From: CAYMJK01 sp043101635
Lineage (GTDB): Bacteria; Planctomycetota; Phycisphaerae; Phycisphaerales; UBA1924
DNA: 63,769 nt
Direction of reading: 5' to 3'
NCBI GenBank assembly: GCA_043101635.1
Contig: JBICIE010000224.1
Location: forward strand, 1-63,769
A model generated the notes under the pieces. That model was not told where the DNA came from. It did not search any database and worked only from the letters and a program-made list of their open reading frames with translations. A program made the position numbers and the translations under genes. Positions 41,807 through 49,820 of this stretch are shown here, in pieces. How positions within the stretch are numbered: position 1 is the first letter of the stretch; each line of letters begins with the position of its first letter.

Positions 41807-42769
41807 ATGCCCGAGCACTTGCCACAATCCGCCCCGAACGCGACGGCGCCCGCACGCTACCTCTGCCCGTACTGCGGCGCCATCGCCGACCAGCCCCGCC
41901 GCTGTCCCGCCTGCGCCGGCCACCTCGACCCCCTCTCGCGCCAGGCCACCCAGAATTCCATGGGCCCCTGGCAGGTCCGCGACCAGGCTCATCCCTTCCG
42001 TCCCGGCTGCTCCTACGCCACCATCAGGCGCATGGTGGAGCGCGGCCAGATCAACCGGCGCACCGTGCTCCGCGGCCCGACCACCCGCCAGTTCTGGACC
42101 TTCGCCGACCGGGCCCCCTCGATCGCCAACCTCCTCGGCGTCTGCCACAGTTGCCACGCCGAGGTCGACCCCGACGCCTTCCTCTGCGGGTCCTGCGGCG
42201 CCTCCTTCACGCCGGAGACCGACCGCCAGTACCTCGGCCTCGCCCCGCGACGCCCCCTCCCCGGCGAGGCCCCCGCCGAGCGCGTGGCGCAGATCGCCTC
42301 CGGCGATCCCGACGAGACCGATGCGCCCCGCCGGACCGTCCGGCCGGCGTTCCCGGCCGATCCGCGACCCTCGGCCCAGGCGACGCCTCCGGCCCGGCGC
42401 GGGCCCCGGGTCGCGCTGGTCGCCATCGTGGGCGTGTTCGGCCTGGCCATCGGCGCAGCGGCGGCGCTGGTCGGCGCCGCGGCGATGGGGTGGATTGACC
42501 TGACGGCCGTCGAGCCCCAGGCCGCCCTCGAGCCCCCGGTTAGCGACATCCGCCAGCCCGCGCCGCTCACGCCAGCAGCCGAGGACGCCGCGCCGGCGGC
42601 GGAGGGCGATCCCGCCGGGCAGGGCCCCGAGGGGCCGGGCGAACCCGGCGAGCCACTCGCAGGCGAAGCGCCGGCGCCCTCGGAGACCACCCCAGCGGAG
42701 CCTCAGGAGGGCGCTGCGCCCGCCGATTCCGGCCCGGCCGTGCCTCCCAAGCTGCGCCGCCTGCCCTGA
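41807..42769 (+). CDS. Zinc-ribbon/GYF-like membrane protein
   Basis: 320 residues: N-terminal ribbon CPYCGAIADQPRRCPAC, then a GYF_2-like segment MGPWQVRDQAHPFRPGCSYA with IRRMVERGQINRRTVLRGPT, a second ribbon CHSCHAEVDPDAFLCGSCGA, a low-complexity stretch, one membrane helix (VALVAIVGVFGLAIGAAAAL) and a ~75-residue Pro/Ala/Glu-rich tail. Probably anchored with both ribbons in the cytoplasm. Planctomycetes have many such GYF-type proteins of unknown role. ATG at 41807. Confidence 0.68.
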   Translation: MPEHLPQSAPNATAPARYLCPYCGAIADQPRRCPACAGHLDPLSRQATQNSMGPWQVRDQAHPFRPGCSYATIRRMVERGQINRRTVLRGPTTRQFWTFADRAPSIANLLGVCHSCHAEVDPDAFLCGSCGASFTPETDRQYLGLAPRRPLPGEAPAERVAQIASGDPDETDAPRRTVRPAFPADPRPSAQATPPARRGPRVALVAIVGVFGLAIGAAAALVGAAAMGWIDLTAVEPQAALEPPVSDIRQPAPLTPAAEDAAPAAEGDPAGQGPEGPGEPGEPLAGEAPAPSETTPAEPQEGAAPADSGPAVPPKLRRLP

Positions 42770-42842
42770 CGCCCGATAACAATGCGGAGCCGCCCCTCAG
42801 CCTTCCAGCGCTGCAATCAATCTGTCATCTGTGGCGATGGGG

Positions 42843-42871
42843 TTTACAGGTAGGTTCCGGTTTGGTAGTCT
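42843..42871 (+). promoter_or_regulatory. Promoter: TTTACA-17-TAGTCT
   Basis: A well-formed -35/-10 pair with a 17-bp spacer, about 70 bases before the ATG at 42941. The next paralog has an almost identical promoter (44104-44132). Confidence 0.7.
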
Positions 42872-42940
42872 GCGGTTATGGGGAGGTTTCACATCCAGCC
42901 GGTCGGCGCTCGTCGGCCACAGAGTCGCACGGAGGTTCCA

Positions 42941-43978
42941 ATGCAACGAAGCAAGAGCGGACGTGGCCGGTGGCCGCGGGGGTTCACGTTGATCGAACTG
43001 CTGGTGGTGATCGCCATCATCGCCCTGCTGATCGGCATTCTGCTGCCCGCGCTGGGTGAGGCGCGCAAGGCGGCCAAACTCGTCATCTGCCACGCGAACC
43101 TCCAGCAGTTCGGTGTGGCAGGTAACAGTTACTCGGCCGACTTCCAGGATCGCATCTGGGGGTTCACCTGGCGGGCCAGCCAGGGCGCTCATCCCAGCGC
43201 CGCGACGCCCTACACGCGCTCGCCGTCCGGTGAAGATGTGCTTGCTGCCGCCAAGCAGGCGCAGGACATCCTGCAGCGCAGGGCCGACAGGCTGGATATC
43301 GATCGCATCAGCGGCTGGATCCCCCATGTCTATTACAGCCACCTAGTGATTCAGGACTACCTTGCGGCACGGCTTCCCGAGCCCATGGTGGTCTGCCCCG
43401 AGGATTTCGATCGTTTGAACTGGCAGGTCGATCCGCAGGAGTTGTTCGACAAGGGATTCTGGCTGCCGAGACAGGCGAATCCGGACGATCGCGCGAAGCG
43501 CTGGCCCTACAGCGGCAGCTATCAGACGCCGCCAGCTTCGTACGATGTTGCCTCCGAGGCGCGCGACAGGATCTCACAGGGGTTTGCGCATTGGAACTAC
43601 CGGATCCCGGCGAACCCGCGTCTGGGCGACGCCCGGATGGCCAATGTCACCTTCCCCGGCAATAAAGTCTGGCTGCACGACGCCGAGCAGCGCCACTTCA
43701 CCAAGCTCAAGCTCTGGATGGGCGAGGCACAGGCCCGCCAGCCGCTGCTGACCTTCGATGGCTCTGTGTCGACCGTGCTGACCGCGGACACGAATGACGG
43801 TTGGCACCCCAACGCGCCGACGAGCAAGTCCCCGATGTGGGTGAATTACGACCCGCGCGGCTGGGAAGCGCCAGTGTACGGCGACACCTCTCGATTCCCG
43901 GGCTACTACCGCTGGTGCCGAGGCGGTCTCCAGGGCGTCGACTTCGGCGCCAGCGAGGTCGATACCGGCCAGTTGTAA
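42941..43978 (+). CDS. Prepilin-like secreted protein (copy 1)
   Basis: 345 residues with a type II secretion/type IV pilin N-terminus: GFTLIELLVVIAIIALLIGI, processed after Gly with Glu at mature position 5, then LLPALGEARKAAKLVICHAN. The body belongs to the large planctomycete prepilin-like group; it ends GGLQGVDFGASEVDTGQL. Such pseudopilin-like proteins are membrane-tethered or assembled in surface fibres, but the role is open. The ATG at 42941 follows GGAGG. It is followed by a strong terminator and a paralog. Confidence 0.8.
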   Translation: MQRSKSGRGRWPRGFTLIELLVVIAIIALLIGILLPALGEARKAAKLVICHANLQQFGVAGNSYSADFQDRIWGFTWRASQGAHPSAATPYTRSPSGEDVLAAAKQAQDILQRRADRLDIDRISGWIPHVYYSHLVIQDYLAARLPEPMVVCPEDFDRLNWQVDPQELFDKGFWLPRQANPDDRAKRWPYSGSYQTPPASYDVASEARDRISQGFAHWNYRIPANPRLGDARMANVTFPGNKVWLHDAEQRHFTKLKLWMGEAQARQPLLTFDGSVSTVLTADTNDGWHPNAPTSKSPMWVNYDPRGWEAPVYGDTSRFPGYYRWCRGGLQGVDFGASEVDTGQL

Positions 43979-44012
43979 CCCGGCAACCAGCCACTCGGCG
44001 AACCACTCCACG

Positions 44013-44047
44013 GGGCCGGCCCAAGCGCCGGCCCTGTCTTTTTTTTT
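44013..44047 (+). terminator. Rho-independent terminator
   Basis: Stem GGGCCGGC/GCCGGCCC with a six-base loop, followed by TGTC and nine Ts, 35 bases after the stop at 43978. Confidence 0.9.
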
Positions 44048-44103
44048 GAAACTCGCCCGCCCGTCCCCGGTAATAAATCTCCGACAGGGTGTCGGAATAC
44101 CCC

Positions 44104-44132
44104 TTTACAAGGATCTCAGGGATCGATAGCCT
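44104..44132 (+). promoter_or_regulatory. Promoter: TTTACA-17-TAGCCT
   Basis: A -35/-10 pair with a 17-bp spacer, about 115 bases before the ATG at 44248; closely matches the promoter at 42843-42871. Confidence 0.7.
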
Positions 44133-44247
44133 GTCAGTGGGAGGTTTCAGCCTCGGCGGCGCCGGCCGCCGGAGCCCGCGGTTGGCGGCCGCGGTTCTCC
44201 CGGCCTGCGCCTGGACCAAGCCACCAGCCGCCACGGAATCCACACCA

Positions 44248-45279
44248 ATGCAATTGCGAGGGAGTTTCGCACACCGGGCGCGATCGCTGCGCGCATTCAC
44301 GCTCATCGAACTGCTCGTCGTCATTGCCATCATCGCCCTGCTCATCGGGATTCTCCTGCCCGCCCTGGGCGAGGCCCGGCGCAGCGCCAAGCTGGTCATC
44401 TGCCTCAGCAACCTCCAGCAGTTCGGCGTCGCCACCCAGAGCTACGCCGCCGATTTCACCGATCGCATCTGGGCCTTCAACTGGAAGGGCGGCGAGCGCT
44501 ACCCGACCAAGGACCCCAGCCTGGCCCTCGCCAGCGACGATGTCCAGGCCGCGGCCAACCAGGCCATCGACATCCTGCACCGGCGCGCCGACCGCGAAGA
44601 CATCCCCCGCCAGAGCTGGGTCGCCCACGTCTACTACAGCCACCTCGTGATCCAGGACTACCTCGCCGCCCGCCTGCCGGAGAAGATGGTCGTCTGCCCC
44701 GAGGACTTCGACCGCCTCAACTGGCAGCAGGACCCGCAGGACCTGTACGACAAGGGCTTCTGGCTGCCGCGTCAGCCGCCAGCTTCCACGCAGCGCTGGC
44801 CCTACAGCTCCAGCTACCAGGCCGTTCCGGCCTCCTACGACACCACGCCGACGCCCTCGGGTCGCCTGCGCCAGGCCGGCGTGCACTCGCAGTACATCTG
44901 GGGCGCCGGGGTCCGCCTCGGCGGCGCCAAGCTGGCCGATGTGCAGTTCCCCTCCCGCAAGGTGCACCTGCACGACAACGAGCAGCGCCACTTCACCGGC
45001 AAGAAGATCTTCTTCGCCGAGGCGCCCTGCCGCCAGCCGCTGCTGGTCTTCGACAGCTCCGTCGAGACGGTGCTGACCGCCGACACCAACGAGGGCTGGC
45101 GTCCCGATGGGCCCACCAGCAAGCAGCCCTCGCGCTTCAGCTACCAGCCGCGCCCGTGGGAAGCCCCCACGCTCGATGGCCGGCCGGCCGTTCCGGTGGT
45201 GGGGTATTACCGCTGGACCCGCGGCGGGCTCCAGGGCGTCGACTACGGCGCCAGCGAGGTCGACAGCGGCCAGTTGTAG
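44248..45279 (+). CDS. Prepilin-like secreted protein (copy 2)
   Basis: 343 residues, paralog of the preceding gene over its whole length: AFTLIELLVVIAIIALLIGI, SNLQQFGVATQSYAADFTDR, HVYYSHLVIQDYLAARLPEK, VVCPEDFDRLNW and a final GGLQGVDYGASEVDSGQL. It has its own promoter and terminator, so the two copies can be expressed separately. The ATG at 44248 lacks a strong ribosome site; the upstream in-frame stretch from 44089 contains the promoter region and is not coding. Confidence 0.8.
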   Translation: MQLRGSFAHRARSLRAFTLIELLVVIAIIALLIGILLPALGEARRSAKLVICLSNLQQFGVATQSYAADFTDRIWAFNWKGGERYPTKDPSLALASDDVQAAANQAIDILHRRADREDIPRQSWVAHVYYSHLVIQDYLAARLPEKMVVCPEDFDRLNWQQDPQDLYDKGFWLPRQPPASTQRWPYSSSYQAVPASYDTTPTPSGRLRQAGVHSQYIWGAGVRLGGAKLADVQFPSRKVHLHDNEQRHFTGKKIFFAEAPCRQPLLVFDSSVETVLTADTNEGWRPDGPTSKQPSRFSYQPRPWEAPTLDGRPAVPVVGYYRWTRGGLQGVDYGASEVDSGQL

Positions 45280-45310
45280 GGCCAATTGTCGCGGTTTCTT
45301 GGTGAAGAGG

Positions 45311-45346
45311 GCGCCGGGCTGCCCACTGTGGCGCCCGGCGCTTTTT
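45311..45346 (+). terminator. Rho-independent terminator
   Basis: Stem GCGCCGGGC/GCCCGGCGC followed by TTTTT, 31 bases after the stop at 45279. Confidence 0.85.
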
Positions 45347-45450
45347 CGCTTCGGGCCTTGGGTACCCCCCCACTCCGTGGGGGGCCTCCTGACCCTGACT
45401 CCCCAGCCCTGCAGGGGCCTCCAGGGGCGACGCATTACGCCGGCGCACAC

Positions 45451-45489
45451 AAAAACGCGGCTCGACCCCCATCAGGAAGCCGAGCCGCG
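45451..45489 (-). terminator. Terminator of TPR/alpha-CTD gene
   Basis: On the minus strand, stem CGCGGCTCG/CGAGCCGCG followed by TTTTT, about 165 bases past the stop at 45656. In the 45280-45655 gap I see only this and the plus-strand terminator at 45311. Confidence 0.75.
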
Positions 45490-45655
45490 CACGAGGAATG
45501 AGCTTGGGGCGCCTTCGCCCCACGACACCCTCAGTCTACCAGAATCACCGGCCCCCGCAAGGGGGCGGATGAACTGTCGGTTTCAGGAACTCGACGGCGC
45601 CGCCCCCTGAAGTCGGCACGGGGCGCCGACCTACCCCAGATCCCAGATCCCAGCC

Positions 45656-46600
45656 CTACTCCTCATCATCCAGCGTGCGCAGGCCGAGCCCGTGCTCGGC
45701 CAGCCGCTCGCGGACCTCGGTCAGGCTGGTGGCGCCGAAGTTCTTCACGCCCATCAGCTCCGCCTCGGTGTGGCTGGCCAGATCGCCCAGCGTCTGGATG
45801 TTCAGAAGCTGCAGCGCCTTGCGGGCCCGCACCGACAGTTGCAGGTCGCTCACCGGCTTGCTCAGCACCCGCTCCTGCCCGGTGCCCTTGAACTTGTCCA
45901 GCACCTGACGGCGGGCCGAGCGGTGGGCGTCGTCGAAGCCCTGCCCGAGCTTCAGGTTCTTGCTGGCGAGCATCCGCTTGATCTCGATCAGGCTTGACTC
46001 GCCGAAGTTCTTGTAGCTCATGAGCTCGGCTTCGCTGTAGCGCAGCAGGTCGCCCAGCGTGCGGATGCTCATCTTCTTCAGGCAGGGGCGGGCCCGCACC
46101 GACAGCTCGAAGTCCGTCACCGGCGTGTCCAGCTCGGCCCGGCGCTTCATGATGTCGCGGTCGCCCTCATCGTCGATGTTCATCTCGCGGCTCGCGAGCA
46201 CATCCTTCATGAACAGCCGGGCCCGCGCGTGATTCGGGTTGGTCTCCAGCACCTGGCGCAGGCAGCGCTCGGCCCGGGCGTAGTCACCGCGGTCCTCGTG
46301 CAGCACCGCGAGGTTCAGCAGCGCGTTGACCGGCGCCGGCGCCCGCTCGCAGATGCGCTCATACAGCGCGATCGCCTCATCCTCCTCGCCGACCAGATCC
46401 AGCCGGTAGGCGAGCTGGAACAGCGTGTCGCTCGACAGCGGATCGCAGGCCACGGCCTTGCGCAGCTCGGCGATGGCGCCGAGGCGATCGCCGGCCTCCT
46501 CGGCCGCCAGCGCCGCCTGGTAGTGGCGGGCGCAGCCTTCGGGGTCGCGCGTCTGCGTCTCGTCGGCGCCGATGACCATGTCCATCGGGTCGTGGGGCAT
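45656..46600 (-). CDS. TPR protein with two RNA polymerase alpha C-terminal domains
   Basis: 314 residues. Residues 22-140 are TPR helices (HYQAALAAEEAGDRLGAIAE and repeats). Residues 159-220 and 248-308 are two alpha-CTD-like modules: VTDFELSVRARPCLKKMSIR...YKNFGESSLIEIKRML and VSDLQLSVRARKALQLLNIQ...VKNFGATSLTEVRERL, matching the polymerase alpha pattern of helix-hairpin-helix with the (K/N)NxGxxSLxEI turn. The polymerase N-terminal domain is absent. It may bind UP-element-like DNA or factors that normally touch alpha, but this is unproven. An AGGAGACG ribosome site and a TATCAT box lie upstream. Confidence 0.82.
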   Translation of the reverse strand: MPHDPMDMVIGADETQTRDPEGCARHYQAALAAEEAGDRLGAIAELRKAVACDPLSSDTLFQLAYRLDLVGEEDEAIALYERICERAPAPVNALLNLAVLHEDRGDYARAERCLRQVLETNPNHARARLFMKDVLASREMNIDDEGDRDIMKRRAELDTPVTDFELSVRARPCLKKMSIRTLGDLLRYSEAELMSYKNFGESSLIEIKRMLASKNLKLGQGFDDAHRSARRQVLDKFKGTGQERVLSKPVSDLQLSVRARKALQLLNIQTLGDLASHTEAELMGVKNFGATSLTEVRERLAEHGLGLRTLDDEE

Positions 46601-46625
46601 GTGGTCGTCTCCTGATCGGGTCCTG

Positions 46626-46631
46626 ATGATA
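46626..46631 (-). promoter_or_regulatory. Probable -10 box of TPR/alpha-CTD gene
   Basis: TATCAT on the minus strand, 25 bases before the ATG at 46600. Confidence 0.4.
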
Positions 46632-46651
46632 GCAGGCGCCGGGGGCCCGGC

Positions 46652-48148
46652 TCAAGCCGGCCGCACGCCCACCGGCGTCTCGACGACGCCCATCGTCCGC
46701 CACCGCCCGCCCGCAAACCGCCCCAGCAGGGCCACCCCGAGCAGGATGATGTAGCTGGCGCCGCCGATCCAAGGCCCCAGCGACCCGAGCTGCGGGGCGA
46801 TTTCGATGATCAGCCGCCCGCCGCCGACGATGCACGTCCACGACAGCGCCACCGTCACCATGCCCGGCCAGACCGTGTCGCCGGCGCCGCGCAGGGCCCC
46901 GGTCATGATGATCGCGATGGCGTCGAAGACCTGGAAGACCGCCGCGGCAATCATGATCGACGAGCCGATCTCGATCAGCCGCTCCAGCGCCTCCGGCGCC
47001 AGATCCTCGGGCGTGAAGGCGCGGATCATCGGCTCCCGGAACAGGATGAACGCCAGGGCGCAGGCGCCCATGTAGCCCAGCGCCACCGCCAGCCCGAGCA
47101 TGGCGCGCCGGAACGCCAGGTCCACCCGCGCCATCCCCATGCAGCGCCCGACGATGGCCGTGACGGCGATCGACAGTCCCACCGCCGGCATGAAGCTCAC
47201 GTGCATGTAGCGCAGCGCGATCCACCCCGCCGTGTTGTGCAGCACCGGATCCTCGCCGGCCGCCTCGCCCGCCATCGGGATCAGCCACACCATCAGCGCG
47301 CCCCAGCAGATCATCTCGTTGACGAACATCAGCGCCCCGGGCCAGCCCAGGCGCAGGATGTCCCGGATCGGCCCCATCGCCGGCCGCCACGGCGTGCGCG
47401 TTCCGAAGCGGGCGTGCATCCGCGGCGACAGGAACACCGCCAGCGGGAAGCACAGCTCCACCGCCGAGCCGATCACCGTCCCCAGCGCCGCCCCCTCCAC
47501 GCCCATCGCCGGGAGGTCCAGCGCCGTCGCGACCGCGCCGAACGCGCCGGCCAGCGGCGTCCCCGGCGGCGGGCCGTCGGCCCCGAAGATCAGCAGCGCG
47601 TTGCTGGCCACGTTGACGAGGTTGCCCACCAGGGCCGCGATCATCACGATCGCCGGCATGTGCATCCCGTAGAAGTAGTGCGCGATGCCACGGGCCGCCA
47701 TCGTGAAAAACGCGCCGTAGATGAGGATGCGGGCGTAGCCCGTCTCCATCGCCACCAGTTCCGGCGGATGATCCAGCGCCCCGAACAGCTTCGGCAGCGC
47801 CGGCGCCAGCGCCAGCATTGCGACGCCCCCGAAGGCGCTGAGCCACAGCGCTGTCCACCCGTAGGCGGCCCCGCGCTGCGGCCGCCCGGCCCCGAGATTC
47901 TGCGACACATAGGTGTTGACCACCGTCATCAGGCCAAGGGCCATCGACATCGCCAGCCACACCACCATCCCGCCGTTGCCCTGGGCCGAGATGTAGATGC
48001 GGTCCGGCCCGATGCGCGACACCATCAGCCCGTCGATGAACTGCATGACCGTGTAGCTGGTCATCGTGATCACCGTGGGCGCGGCGACCACCAGCATCGC
48101 CCGCAGCGGGTGATGGATGAAGTCGTGGTTGTGATCGCGGTCGGACAT
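46652..48148 (-). CDS. MATE family efflux transporter
   Basis: 498 residues with about 12 membrane helices in two related halves: AMLVVAAPTVITMTSYTVMQ...FIDGLMVSRIGPD opens the first and DILRLGWPGALMFVNEMICW the second. ISAQGNGGMVVWLAMSMALG and IAVTAIVGRCMGMARVD are the usual MATE loop positions. It exports drugs or metabolites by Na+ or H+ exchange at the inner membrane; substrate unknown. Upstream of the TPR/alpha-CTD gene on the same strand with a 51-base gap that contains that gene's own promoter. Confidence 0.87.
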   Translation of the reverse strand: MSDRDHNHDFIHHPLRAMLVVAAPTVITMTSYTVMQFIDGLMVSRIGPDRIYISAQGNGGMVVWLAMSMALGLMTVVNTYVSQNLGAGRPQRGAAYGWTALWLSAFGGVAMLALAPALPKLFGALDHPPELVAMETGYARILIYGAFFTMAARGIAHYFYGMHMPAIVMIAALVGNLVNVASNALLIFGADGPPPGTPLAGAFGAVATALDLPAMGVEGAALGTVIGSAVELCFPLAVFLSPRMHARFGTRTPWRPAMGPIRDILRLGWPGALMFVNEMICWGALMVWLIPMAGEAAGEDPVLHNTAGWIALRYMHVSFMPAVGLSIAVTAIVGRCMGMARVDLAFRRAMLGLAVALGYMGACALAFILFREPMIRAFTPEDLAPEALERLIEIGSSIMIAAAVFQVFDAIAIIMTGALRGAGDTVWPGMVTVALSWTCIVGGGRLIIEIAPQLGSLGPWIGGASYIILLGVALLGRFAGGRWRTMGVVETPVGVRPA

Positions 48149-48244
48149 GGGGAGGCTGCCGGGCCGCAGGCGCGGCCTCGATGGTAGGGCGTCGAATCTC
48201 CCGGTCCGCCGCCACGTTCGATGAATATCGCGTCCGGCGCCGCC

Positions 48245-49219
48245 CTAACCCGCCGCCAGTCGCGCCGCCAGCAGGCACGCCGCCTTCATGCTGCCGCAGT
48301 CGGCGACGCCCTTGCCCGCGATGTCGTACGCGGTGCCGTGGTCCGGACTGGTCCGCACCGTCGGCAGCCCCAGCGTCACGTTTACCGCCGAGTCGAACGC
48401 CAGCAGCTTCACCGGGATCAGCCCCTGGTCGTGGTACATCGCGACCACCAGGTCATGCTCGCCGCGCACCGCCGCCCGGTAGATCGTGTCCGCCGGGTGC
48501 GGGCCGCTCACACGCCGCCCGCCGGTGCGGGCCTGCTCGATCGCGGGACGGATGATGGCGTCGTCCTCCGGGCCCAGCAGCCCCGCCTCCCCGGCGTGCG
48601 GGTTCAGCCCGCACACGGCAATCCGCGGCGAGGGGATCCCGAGCCGCTCGCACGCCGCGGCGCTCATCTCGATCACCTCGACGATGCGCGCCGCCGTGAT
48701 CGCGCTGGCAACCTGTGACAGCGGGATGTGCGTCGTCACCAGCGCCACGCGCAGCTTCTCGCTGAAGAAGCTCATCACCGCGCGTGCGCCGCCGGGCGCG
48801 AAGCGGGCCGCCAGCAGATCGGTATGGCCGGGGAAGTCATGCCCTGCAAGTCGCCACGCTTCCTTGCTGATCGGAGCCGTGACGAGGCCGTCGTCGCGAT
48901 CGCTGTCTCCGGGGCTGCGCCGGGCGTCGGCGATGGCCCGATCCACCGCTTCGAACGACACCGCGCCGCCCTCGGCCGTCGGGCGGGGTTCGCCCCCGGG
49001 CAGCGGGCCAGCCACCTCGACGATGGCCACCGGCGCCTGCGCCCGGGCCGCGCCGTCCGGCCACCGGCTCGCCGCGCCACCGAACAGCGCCCGCGGGCCA
49101 TAGATGCGCCACCGCGCTGCGCGCGCAACATCCGGATCGGCCAGTGCGCCCAGCGCCACCTCCGGGCCGATGCCCAGCGGATCGCCGCAGGTAATCGCGA
49201 TGGTCGGCAAGGTCGCCAT
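48245..49219 (-). CDS. pdxA: 4-hydroxythreonine-4-phosphate dehydrogenase
   Basis: 324 residues, PdxA of the DXP-independent-of-salvage vitamin B6 pathway (oxidises 4-phosphohydroxythreonine with NAD and a divalent metal). ITCGDPLGIGPEVALGALAD, TAPISKEAWRLAGHDFPGHT (metal His), CGLNPHAGEAGLLG, MYHDQGLIPVKLLAFDSAVN and RTSPDHGTAYDIAGKGVAD are family signatures. The ATG at 49219 has a TAGAGT box five bases upstream, suggesting a leaderless message, and is divergent from the FKBP gene 45 bases away. Confidence 0.92.
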   Translation of the reverse strand: MATLPTIAITCGDPLGIGPEVALGALADPDVARAARWRIYGPRALFGGAASRWPDGAARAQAPVAIVEVAGPLPGGEPRPTAEGGAVSFEAVDRAIADARRSPGDSDRDDGLVTAPISKEAWRLAGHDFPGHTDLLAARFAPGGARAVMSFFSEKLRVALVTTHIPLSQVASAITAARIVEVIEMSAAACERLGIPSPRIAVCGLNPHAGEAGLLGPEDDAIIRPAIEQARTGGRRVSGPHPADTIYRAAVRGEHDLVVAMYHDQGLIPVKLLAFDSAVNVTLGLPTVRTSPDHGTAYDIAGKGVADCGSMKAACLLAARLAAG

Positions 49220-49224
49220 GCCCG

Positions 49225-49230
49225 ACTCTA
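49225..49230 (-). promoter_or_regulatory. Probable -10 box, leaderless pdxA
   Basis: TAGAGT on the minus strand, five bases before the ATG at 49219. Confidence 0.4.
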
Positions 49231-49253
49231 TCGAGGCCCGCCCGGCCGCGCCC

Positions 49254-49259
49254 TAACAT
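49254..49259 (+). promoter_or_regulatory. Probable -10 box, leaderless FKBP gene
   Basis: TAACAT five bases before the ATG at 49265. Confidence 0.4.
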
Positions 49260-49264
49260 GCCCG

Positions 49265-49798
49265 ATGAAGACCCCATCGCCAGCCATCGTCGCCCTCGCA
49301 CTCGCCGGCGCACTCGCCTGGGCCGTCGGTTGCTCCTCCGAGCCCTCTGAGAGCCCCGAGCCCGCGACCGACTCGGGTTCCGAGCCCGCCGCCGAGACCG
49401 GCGCTGCGCCCGAGGCCCCTGCTCCCGCCGCCGAGGCCGCGGCCGGCGCCGGCGACGTGGTCGCCCGCCAGGAACTGGAAGGCGGCCTGGTGATCGAGGA
49501 TCTGGTCATCGGCGAAGGATCCGAGGTTCCCCCCGGCGCCACCGTCACCATCGATTACGTCGGGCGGCTGACCGACGGCACGGAGTTCGACTCCAGCTAC
49601 CGGCGCGGCGAGCCGGCGACCTTCCCGCTCGGTCGTCTGATCGAGGGCTGGCAGAAGGGCATCCCCGGCATGAAGCCCGGTGGCAAGCGCCGCCTGCTGA
49701 TCCCGTACCAGATGGGCTACGGCGAGCGGGGGGCGCCGCCGGCGATCCCGCCGCGCGCCGACCTGGTCTTCGAGATCGAACTGCACGATTTCCAGTGA
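49265..49798 (+). CDS. FKBP-type peptidyl-prolyl isomerase lipoprotein
   Basis: 177 residues: lipoprotein signal (ALAGALAWAVGC), a ~50-residue Pro/Ala/Glu linker, then a full FKBP domain (about 68-177) with VTIDYVGRLTDGTEFDSSYR, FPLGRLIEGWQKGIPGMKPG and YGERGAPPAIPPRADLVFEI. Catalyses cis-trans proline isomerisation outside the cytoplasm. It lies 22 bases upstream of a second FKBP that lacks a signal peptide; the two FKBP domains are close paralogs. Confidence 0.88.
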   Translation: MKTPSPAIVALALAGALAWAVGCSSEPSESPEPATDSGSEPAAETGAAPEAPAPAAEAAAGAGDVVARQELEGGLVIEDLVIGEGSEVPPGATVTIDYVGRLTDGTEFDSSYRRGEPATFPLGRLIEGWQKGIPGMKPGGKRRLLIPYQMGYGERGAPPAIPPRADLVFEIELHDFQ

Positions 49799-49820
49799 CC
49801 TCAGCAGCCAAGGAGACATC

